From: Ariolimax columbianus
Taxonomy: Eukaryota > Mollusca > Gastropoda > Stylommatophora > Arionidae
Assembly: GCA_036924085.1 (NCBI GenBank)
Contig: JAVGWX010000002.1
Coordinates: 153,782,071 to 153,846,070, forward strand
Direction of reading: 5' to 3'
DNA: 64,000 bases
Shown here: positions 55,770-64,000 of the stretch, piece by piece
How positions within the stretch are numbered: the first letter of the stretch is position 1
How the letters are laid out: each line of letters opens with the position of its first letter
Notes under the pieces: generated by a model
What the model saw: the letters and a program-made list of their open reading frames with translations, nothing else
Databases searched by the model: none
What the model was told of the DNA's origin: nothing
Program-made: the position numbers and the translations under genes

Positions 55770-55895
55770 TCTAGTCGTATATCAGGTACATATTTACAGC
55801 TGGGTCGACTGAAGCATGACGGTTGTGGGAGTTGCACCCTGTACCTTTGCTGTGAAAAGCGTGGGCTCTACCACTACACTAATCAGACGCTCTGT
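55770..55895 (-). mobile_element. Core SINE fragment
   Basis: Minus strand: GATTAGTGTAGTGGTAGAGC (A-box), GGGTGCAACTCC (B-box-like), then CAGTCGACCCAGCTGTAAAT. Directly adjacent to the type B SINE, on the same strand. Confidence 0.7.
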
Positions 55896-56280
55896 ATTGA
55901 CAAAACACATGTTAAATAATAAACCATTCTAAATAACAAGAGGTAGCTAGGACTTCATCAGCAGCACATTCTCTGTCGTGTTTACTATCCTCTTGCACGC
56001 AGGTTGACCTCACAGTACTCTCCTGGCACTCCACCCCACGCTCCAGTCAGTCCCTCCCAAACCATTCAATAGACTATTTGAACAAGCACTCACACAAACA
56101 AAAATTGAAACTCATTAGTGGACCATTGACGGAACTAATCATTGCTATTCATTGTACATTCAAATATCTCATAATTTTTCTTCTTAAGTAATCGATGCAG
56201 ACTGACTTCAAATATCGATATGCAAAAACGGGTTTTCGAAAGAACTAAAAACAACATCACAGGAATAATGAATTTCTTTG
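55896..56280. other. No gene seen
   Basis: Unique sequence between the SINE pair and the 33-bp array. Confidence 0.5.
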
Positions 56281-56282
56281 GT

Positions 56283-57075
56283 TTTGATGTAGATATGGAA
56301 ACTTATTTTCGGGGGATTGATGTAGATATGGAAAATTATTTTCGGGGGATTGATGTAGATATGGAAAATTATTTTCGGGGGATTGATGTAGATATGGAAA
56401 CTTATTTTCGGGGGATTGATGTAGATATGGAAACTTATTTTCGGGGGATTGATGTAGATATGGAAACTTATTTTCGGGGGATTGATGTAGATATGGAAAC
56501 TTATTTTCGGGGGATTGATGTAGATATGGAAACTTATTTTCGGGGGATTGATGTAGATATGGAAACTTATTTTCGGGGGATTGATGTAGATATGGAAACT
56601 TATTTTCGGGGGATTGACGTAGATATGGAAACTTATTTTCGGGGGATTGATGTAGATATGGAAACTTATTTTCGGGGGATTGATGTAGATATGGAAACTT
56701 ATTTTCGGGGGATTGATGTAGATATGGAAACTTATTTTCGGGGGATTGATGTAGATATGGAAACTTATTTTCGGGGGATTGACGTAGATATGGAAACTTA
56801 TTTTCGGGGGATTGATGTAGATATGGAAACTTATTTTCGGGGGATTGATGTAGATATGGAAACTTATTTTCGGGGGATTGATGTAGATATGGAAACTTAT
56901 TTTCGGGGGATTGATGTAGATATGGAAACTTATTTTCGGGGGATTAATGTAGATGTGGAAACTTATTTTCGGGGGATTGATGTAGATATGGAAACTTATT
57001 TTCGGAGGATTGATGTAGATATGGAAACTTATTTTCGGAGGATTGATGTAGATATGGAAACTTATTTTCGGGGGT
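56283..57075. repeat. Minisatellite, 33-bp unit, 24 near-identical copies
   Basis: GGGGGATTGATGTAGATATG plus GAAACTTATTTTC, 33 bp. Almost all central units are identical. Differences (GAAAATTATT, GACGTAG, GGAGGATT, GTAGATGTGG) lie mostly near the two ends. The 290-codon plus-strand frame encoding an 11-residue repeat (RGIDVDMETYF) is a consequence of the 33-bp unit. No signal sequence, domain or splice context supports a protein. Confidence 0.97.
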
Positions 57076-57231
57076 ACGAATTTAAAATATAGAAAATGAG
57101 TATTTTCATTTTAAATCTAAATATTATAAATATATAAATATTTTAGTTTAGCAAGGAAATGAAAGTTGTCATAATTTTAAATGGCTGTTAAATCTAAAAT
57201 TAATTAATTTGTGTAAAATAATAAATATATT

Positions 57232-57233
<2 letters not shown>

Positions 57234-57318
<85 letters not shown>

Positions 57319-57330
57319 TTTTATATCTAT
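57234..57330. repeat. (TA)n microsatellite
   Basis: About 45 uninterrupted TA units, breaking into TATATTTATATATATATTTTTATAT at the right edge. A long AT-only tract next to the 33-bp array. Confidence 0.97.
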
Positions 57331-57477
57331 AAAGATTTTGGATATAAATATTAGATATTAAAATCAGACTTTTAGATATAAATATTAAAATAGAAAGTAT
57401 AGATCTGATAGTATAAATGTTAAATATAAACAAGAGATTTTAAAAAAAGAATAAATTGAAAAAGAATGAAAACGTAT

Positions 57478-58395
57478 CGTCATCAAACAAGCCAAGCCAC
57501 CAAACATACAGATCTGTTTAGTGTATGTTTCGTCATCAAACACCTTAAGCCATTAAACATGCAGATCTATGTGTGTATGTGTCGTCCTCAAACACGACAA
57601 GTCATCAAACATGCAGATCTATGTGTGTACGTGTCGTCCTCAAACATGACAAGCCACCAAACATGCAGATCTATTTTTGTACGTGTCGTCATCAAACACC
57701 CTAAGTCATTAAAAATGTAGATCTGTGTGTGTACGTGTCGTCCTAAAACACGACAAGGCACCAAAATACAGATCTGCGTGTGTACGTGTCGTCATCAAAC
57801 ACGCTAAGCCATCAAACATGCAAATCGCTGTGTGTACGTGTCGTCATAAAATACGCTAAGCGACATAACATGCAGATCTATGTGTGTACGTAGCGTCCTC
57901 AAACACGATAAGCCACCAAACATGCAGACCTGTGTGTGTACGTGTCGTCCTCAAACATGATAAGCCACCAAACATGCAGATCTCTGTGTGTACGTGTCGT
58001 CCCCAAACACGATAAGCCACCAGACATGCAGATCTCTGTGTGTACGTGTCGTCCTCAAACATGACAAGCCACCAAACATGCAGATCGCTGTGTGTACGTG
58101 TCGTCCTCAAACATGACAAGCCATTAAACATGCAGATCTATGTGTGTACGTGTCGTCCTCAAACACGACAAGCCACCAAACATGCAGATCTATGTGTGTG
58201 CGTGTCGTCCTCAAACATGACAAGCCACCAAACATGCAGATCTATGTGTGTACGTGTTGTCCTCAAACACGACAAGCCACCAAACATGCAGATCTATGTG
58301 TGTACGTGTCGTCCTCAAACATGACAAGCCACCAAACATGCAGATCTATGTGTGTACGTGTCGTCCTCAAACACGACAAGCTTAGCCACCAAACG
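57478..58395. repeat. Minisatellite, 52-bp unit, about 17 copies
   Basis: CATGCAGATCTATGTGTGTA plus CGTGTCGTCCTCAAACACGACAAGCCACCAAA, spaced 52 bp (58081 to 58133). Left-hand units are more diverged than right-hand ones, suggesting growth at the right end. Confidence 0.95.
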
Positions 58396-59524
58396 TAGAA
58401 CTGTCTGTACATGTCCGCTCTCCTTACGTCATGTTAATGATTGGGGTAACCAGCCTCTTTCCCCCACCCTCTTTAGTACGACACACCTGCACAGTTACTG
58501 CGTTAAGATTTTTTGCCAGGGCGTAGGTGTCGGTATCTCTATAGCTGCGATGTGAGGCGATCGCCTCACAGGAACGACGGCTGAATTTTAGAAACTAGCA
58601 TCTTTCCAGCGTCCAGTAATCTCAAGGCTCTCAGAGATAAACTACAATCTCGACCGTCCCATGTTGATGCTGTGCACGGAAATGAAAGCGTGTCATTTTA
58701 ATATCAAAAGGAACATGCAGTTAGCTGCTATCCTAACACCAATTTTGAGGCAACGAAAATGTTTACCAACAAGTGGCCTGCATGAACCTTAAAATTAGGC
58801 TGCTCTTCCATAAGGAACACACAAGCCAATGACCTGTATGTCTGCACACCCAAATGCAACTATATCCAGAGATCTCTAGACCGACTGGGTATTGAAGGAG
58901 TGACTAAGTGAACTGAAAACAATTGCTAACCGTAATTATCTGTTGTTAAAGTTAAATATACAATATGAAAATATTGAAATTGTTTTGTAAACATATGAAC
59001 TGTTAAAATCAAGAACACGTACGCATCGGTCTGTAGTTGGGCGATTAATGTGTACCATTCAAAGCAATGTCAAAAGTATTACCAGTTACAGAAAATGAAA
59101 GAATATAATATTTCCGTTTGTTGTATGAGAGCAGGGTTGTCTAATAATGCAGACTTCCGTCTTCTATATCCATCTCCTGTTGGATTTTGCTATTTTTAGT
59201 TTCGCTATTCGTGGTATTTTCAACACTCTCATGTCCCACTTTAGAAGGATTGTCTGCCTCCGTAAGGCTTGTGTGACTCACTAGGCTATGTCTAGCATCC
59301 GTATGTTTCCACTGGTAAGGTGAAAGTCCTCATGATTTGTATTTTTATAATTTTGTTAGTGTTCTGCCATAGGCTTTACATGTAGATAACACCTGTAGTG
59401 CCAGACTCATTCATCTCCTTATTTCTCGTTGACAATCTCAGTTGCTGCTTACAGTCGAGCCGGTATATACAAAACTCGTGAAGTTTTGAACTTTTTGCTT
59501 TTCTAGAACAACTTGAGATCTGGT
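58396..59524. other. No gene recognised
   Basis: Unique AT-rich sequence with no array and no frame that can be assigned. Confidence 0.5.
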
Positions 59525-59900
59525 CTTCGTCTTATCAGCGTCCATTGTCCTAGTCTTGTCAGTGTCCATTGTCCTAGTCTTGTCAGCGTCCATTGTCCTA
59601 GTCTTGTCAGTGTCCATTGTCCTAGTCTTGTCAGTGTCCATTGTCCTAGTCTTGTCAGCGTCCATTGTCCTAGTCTTGTCAGTGTCCATTGTCCTAGTCT
59701 TGTCAGTGTCCATTGTCCTAGTCTTGTCAGCGTCCAGTGTCCTAGTCTTGTCAGTGTCCATTGTCCTAGTCTTGTCAGTGTCCATTGTCCTAGTCTTGTC
59801 AGTGTCCATTGTCCTAGTCTTGTCAGTGTCCAGTGTCCTAGTCTTGTCAGTGTCCATTGTCCTAGTCTTGTCAGTGTCCATTGTCCTAGTCTTGTCAGTA
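59525..59900. repeat. Minisatellite, 24-bp unit, about 16 copies
   Basis: TGTCAGTGTCCATTGTCCTA plus GTCT, 24 bp, alternating with GTCAGCGTCC in a partly regular way. Frames are open on both strands because 24 is divisible by three. Confidence 0.96.
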
Positions 59901-60454
59901 TTTATGCATAGATCTTGCTCATCTCAATTGCCTTTAACTGACAGATAACAAGAAACCTCATAGATAAATGGTACTTAAAGCATCCAGAATCTGAAATGAT
60001 AGAAGCATACTACAACTTGCTAAGTCAAGTTCAATATACAATATTTAGGCTGGTAACACTACACTTCAGACTGAACAAATAAAAATAAATATTCAGCACA
60101 TAAATAATTCAGCACACAGATATGTATCCTTATGGGAACAAATGGTGGAACATATTCTCCGTGTCTGCCAGTTCCAAGAGAAGAACAATGAAAAAAATTA
60201 CCTTCCTGAATTCACTTACGGGATTAATTGTATGGCGACGAGAGAAACCTGAGGAGTTCCGTGTGTGTGCAGAAAATAATGCGATTGTTTGAGAGCGAAC
60301 GACAAAAAATAAGAAATGTGATTGTAGAACGTCTCAGTTGTTTCTAAAGTAAAAAGTTTAAAAAGGTATGAGTTTCTTGGCAGGTTGGAATTGTAAACGT
60401 CCTGCTAGTTTTACACTTAGGCCACACTGTACCCCTCCCTTTCTACCCTAAGGT
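59901..60454. other. No gene recognised
   Basis: Unique sequence. No frame above 60 codons with a recognisable motif. Confidence 0.5.
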
Positions 60455-60690
60455 GGTCAGTTTTATTTTTCGCCTTATTTCTGTGTTCCCCCAAGGCGGT
60501 GTGCGTTGCATTATGTTTCTTTGCGCCTGTCGCCTAGTGCATCCAATTTCGGCATGCATTGTATGTAAGGGTTGCTTTCTCCTACATTTTCTAAGGGTTT
60601 GTTTCCTCTGGGGTAACGGCCGGTGCTGTGATGGGGAGCGAACCCAGCACCTTCGGTTTGTGAGCCGTTTCATTTAAACACTAGACTACG
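60455..60690 (-). mobile_element. tRNA-derived SINE (type A), copy 2
   Basis: Strong match to 3709-3960: GGCGGTGTGCGTTGCATTAT, CGGCATGCATTGTATGTAAG and GGGGTAACGGCCGGTGCTGT in plus-strand text, with the tRNA-like head at the right (minus strand GGGTTCGCTCC as B-box). It keeps about 17 bp (GCCTAGTGCATCCAATT) that the first copy lacks. Confidence 0.82.
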
Positions 60691-61695
60691 CCCACTGGAA
60701 GTTCGATACCCATTTGTAGTCTGGTGAGTCGGAGCGTGGCGTTAGTAGTAGCTTGTTAAAACAGCAGAAGCGTGCACCTAATGGACCTCTTTCACCACAG
60801 CAGCAGGCTTCCATGATGGACGCTGGGCTTGTGGACATCTGCTGCTTCCCATGCTGTTCACAGACGGGACTTTTGTCTTTACGTTGAGTTAAGAACTGAT
60901 AACTTTGTGATTGCATTATATTGTTGGTAAGTGTGTTTGTTTGTATGTGCATGGGAGAGTGCTCACAAGCGTGACATACCTGGGATATGGAGGAACAGAT
61001 TTCCCTCTTCTTCTCTGTCAATTTCGTCTTCGTTCGTTTTCAAATGATCGCATATACCTCCCCCCCCTCCCCCTAATAAAAACAAGAGAGTAGTTCTTAT
61101 CAGACTCCTATCGTTCCTATACAGTGTATCTCCCAATTTAATTGAGGAGGGTTATATTGTCACTCTGCTCCCATCGTGGAGCCGCCAGACCTAAAGAGCA
61201 TGTTCCACTTAGTTTGTTCCACTCATATGGGCGCTTGTCTGTACGCCTAATATTTCATTTGTTTAACACAATGTTTCAGTCTGTAGTGGCCTATTCGTGG
61301 TCGGACAATTGTAACTTGATCTCTAGAGAGCCTGATCTGGTTGAGAAAAGGGCTGTACATTATGTTAACCATATGGCTCTGAATGTTGTTAGTTAGTTAG
61401 TTAGTTAGTAGCTCCTTTCAGTCATGACTGATTTAAGGATGATACGACTTAGAGTGATAAACAAAAACAAATATACTTATCTTTGTTGACTTTCTCTTTT
61501 CACTTCTCTGTGCTCCAAGAACTTCTCTTCACCAAGCGTTAAGTGTCCATTCAGGTTATATCTCCACTTGTATCGCTCCGCAGCTACATCTTCACAGGAT
61601 GTCAGATTCATGTCTATGGCCTTTGTATCAGAAGGATGTAGTGGTGTAGAAACCAATGCATTCAGGGCTTCCTGGAAGGAGGGCCGGAATAGTTG
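60691..61695. other. No gene recognised
   Basis: Frames of 60-111 codons without domains. A (TTAG)n run occurs at about 61389-61408 and C-rich TCCCCCCCCTCCCCC at about 61058-61073. Confidence 0.5.
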
Positions 61696-61699
61696 CAGT

Positions 61700-61962
61700 G
61701 GTCACTCAATGGGTAGTACGATAAGGTAGTCCTGTACCAGATACTGCTGTCGGGGATGAAGTAATCAAAGACATCACTGTACGATACGACGTAATGTTTA
61801 TGATGTGGAGTAGACTTTACGTTCTTCCCTGCCTTTCCTTTTTTAACAGTAACCTAGGTAACCATTTACTGATAGGTCGACTGGAGCGTGCCGGTAACGA
61901 GAGTTGAATCATGCACCCTTGTCGTGTAAAGCGAGTGATCTACTGTAAAGCTAATGAGACGG
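61700..61962 (-). mobile_element. Core SINE
   Basis: Minus-strand head CATTAGCTTTACAGTAGATC with GCATGATTCAACTC as the B-box region, core CCAGTCGACCTATCAGTAAA, and a body around 61745 (GTCGGGGATGAAGTAATCAA) shared with the SINE at 5115-5420. Confidence 0.65.
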
Positions 61963-62069
61963 GCAATGGAACCCTGAAGACACAGTACGGAACATACACT
62001 ACGACATTCCCCACATGTGCCGCACCAACTACTTGTATGGGCAATTGGACTTTATCTAAGACATTACAT

Positions 62070-62265
62070 TGTTGAGAGAGGGTTGTGAGATGTTGAGATA
62101 GGGTTGGGAGATGTTCTGATATGGTTGGGAGATGTTGAGAGAGGGTTGTGAGATGTTGAGAGAGTGTTGTGAGATGTTGAGAGAAGGTTGTGAGATGTTG
62201 AGAGAAGGTTGTGAAATGTTGAGAGAGGGTTGTGAAATGTTGAGAGAGGGTTGTGAGAAACTGAA
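62070..62265. repeat. Minisatellite, 21-bp unit, about 9 copies
   Basis: GTTGTGAGATGTTGAGAGAG plus G, spaced 21 bp (62170 to 62191). The 175-codon minus-strand frame overlapping it is partly this array and is not supported as a gene. Confidence 0.94.
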
Positions 62266-63495
62266 TGTAAGGAGAACGACAAAAATCTATTGACATTGTT
62301 GGGCTACAACAAGGAGAATTTGTAGGGCTGTGAAATAAAGGTCTCTTACAGTTGAAGTCGTCACGCAGTGTACAGAGTAAGCTTTTATTAAACTGCCGGA
62401 AGAAAATAAACGTAATCTGTATCTGTGTTTCGAACCCATGCACTTTGGTTAGTAGACTGGTATTCAAGTAAAGATAATTACGAAATGAATATGTCCTCCT
62501 AAAGGGAGGAAAGAATGGATGTGAGAAGAAAGAAGTTAGGAGATATGCTGAAAGTAAGGCAATCAGGAGAGTGACAGAGAGAAAAAGAGGGAAAATGAAA
62601 GAGGAAAACTGAAGGAGCTGGCCTCCTCGTTAGTGATCGCTTGTTTGAATCGGGACCCTCTCATTACCTCTAATCAGCCGAGAAATACGGGCATCGAGAG
62701 GAAGACATATGGAGAAGGTAGAGGAGGAGGAGGAGGACAGAATAAATATTGAGGAGGCAGCAATGTTGAGGCCAGTTAGAAAAATTTTAAACCGATCGGA
62801 TCACCGCGGGATGGATCGAGAGTGAATATTTATATAGTTAGTAGCATGTCCTTTACAGAACGTGGTTTCTTACAACTTCCGACCTATTTAGCTGTTACAA
62901 GTTTGTTGGCAGGTGCGTAGTAGGTTTCTAGTACTTTTCTTGTGCTGAGGTGCGATCACACCGAGAAAAAAACCTGTATCTGTCAAACTGGGTCAAACTG
63001 GACTACGCAGAATTCGAGCCCGGTTCGTTGGAATTGTGAAACAAACATTTCACCCTTAGGCCTCCCTCCGTCACATACACACACACACACACACTCACAC
63101 ACAGACACATACTCACACACACACATTCCCCAACACTCAGACACACACACACGCACATATATATACATATACATAAAGCAGTGGTTAGCCTGAGGTAATT
63201 AGTGTCTCCATATCCGTTTCTCCTGGAATGGACGTGGTAAGAATGACATTATTTTGTTTCCTCAAGTCCTACATTGCTGAGACCGCCTTCTTCTCGGGCT
63301 GTCAGACGTTAACATCTCAAGATTGTGGTCAAGAAGATCGTGGTCAGTATCAGACTGTATATATCAACATATAGTTTGACCTTCTTCTTCCTAAACTTTC
63401 AGACTCGAGATTAAATAGATATTTCTTCGTCGGGATTACTCCTTGAAAGGATATTGTGTTGTAGCTGACTGCAAGGTTCTTATTCTTTTACCTGC
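62266..63495. other. No gene recognised; (CA)n tract and a candidate regulatory stretch
   Basis: A (CA)n/(CACT) microsatellite is at about 63075-63160. The segment 62630-62850 is complex and contains CATTACC and TAATCAG words. Around 62420-62460 and 62995-63050 there are isolated B-box-like words (GGGTTCGAAAC and GGGCTCGAATTC on the minus strand), perhaps relics of SINE heads. Confidence 0.4.
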
Positions 63496-63499
63496 TACA

Positions 63500-63772
63500 G
63501 GTGTAAGTCAAGTCACGATCTCGTCACGCCATGTGGCGCATAGAAAATATGGCGTTAGGTCCATATTATTTTGCGACATGCGGCATATAGTGGATGATGT
63601 GGTCAGCATCACGCCGGTCGCCTTTACTTCCCAGATTGTTTCTGGTACAAAATTTATGAGACTGAGTCGGCCACAAGAACCGATTTGCGATCGGAAACAA
63701 AAATCGCACACCAACTGGGGATTGCTTGACTGGGAAGCCAGTCAACTAACCATTGCGCTACCAAAGCCCTAT
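63500..63772 (-). mobile_element. tRNA-derived SINE (type B), copy 2
   Basis: Minus-strand head GGTAGCGCAATGGTTAGTTG followed by the body with CCGATCGCAAATCGG, matching the order of blocks in the copy at 55500-55768 (GGGAAGCCAGTCAACTAACC in plus-strand text). The 125-codon plus-strand frame across it is antisense to the SINE and is not called. Confidence 0.75.
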
Positions 63773-64000
63773 GTAACTCTAAAAAAAACCACTGGAACAA
63801 ACAAATTGCAACACGCATAAACATATAGTCCAAGGAAAATCATTTTTGAGATTACAAATACATTTTGCTTCTTCAATCAACTGATGTTACACTTCAAGCC
63901 AGGTAAGGTTCATGAAGGAGACTGTGCCATTCAGGTCTTTGCCGGTCCCTATCAGGTTTTCGAATATGGTCTCGCCCCTGGGTCATACTGCCTTTCTTTG

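Noticed and set aside
56220..57092. 290-codon frame of an 11-residue repeat resembling a structural or antifreeze-like protein
   Set aside because: Confined to a near-perfect 33-bp minisatellite. The frame extends only a few residues into flanking sequence and nothing suggests expression.
59438..59948. Eight-residue repeat proteins on both strands (TMDTDKTR and SVHCPSLV types)
   Set aside because: 24-bp array by-product.
63443..63820. 125-codon plus-strand frame
   Set aside because: Runs antisense through a tRNA-derived SINE; no protein similarity recognised.

Overview
This window is animal nuclear DNA: spliced eukaryotic coding exons, tRNA-derived SINEs, decayed LINE and mariner transposons, microsatellites and many minisatellites, with no operon or other bacterial layout. 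The only host gene I can support is a Distal-less/Dlx homeobox gene on the + strand. Its N-terminal coding exon is at 18137-18446 and its first homeodomain exon is at 41433-41614. They are separated by a 22,986-bp intron, and the reading phase matches across it. The last homeodomain exon (carrying WFQN) was not found, so the gene probably runs past the right edge. A spiralian, most likely a gastropod mollusc, fits the protein and the repeat types, but I cannot prove the species.

Layout. 1-8.5 kb: LINE and SINE relics with small tandem arrays. 8.5-12.5 kb: three consecutive minisatellites with 27-, 35- and 19-bp units. 14.0-16.4 kb: a minus-strand LINE relic containing a 36-bp array. 17.3-18.1 kb: a LINE relic and a 43-bp array that runs into the splice acceptor or 5' UTR of the first Dlx exon. 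18.4-41.4 kb: Dlx intron 1, holding about a dozen arrays, a dead mariner, several LINE and SINE pieces, and at 39.2-40.4 kb a 56-bp array that repeats a perfect TGACGTCA (CRE) site 19 times. 41.6-64 kb: intron 2 or downstream sequence, again mostly arrays and transposon pieces, including a young 735-bp LINE insertion with a 13-bp target duplication and a 323-bp poly(A) insertion with a 12-bp target duplication.

The strongest general observation is that about 34 separate tandem arrays cover roughly 20 kb (about a third) of the window, and several clearly arose inside transposon copies. Two related LINE copies show this reciprocally. One carries a 36-bp coding segment about 21 times and a 34-bp segment once. 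The other carries the 36-bp segment once and the 34-bp segment about six times. A second dispersed family has a 37-bp segment at about 0-1, 2 and 12 copies in its three members. Dispersed repeats therefore seem to supply seeds that are then amplified in place.

Most long open reading frames here are products of array units divisible by three (21, 24, 27, 33, 36, 39, 48 bp) and are not annotated as genes. Copy numbers, unit lengths and borders were counted by eye and are approximate unless stated as exact.
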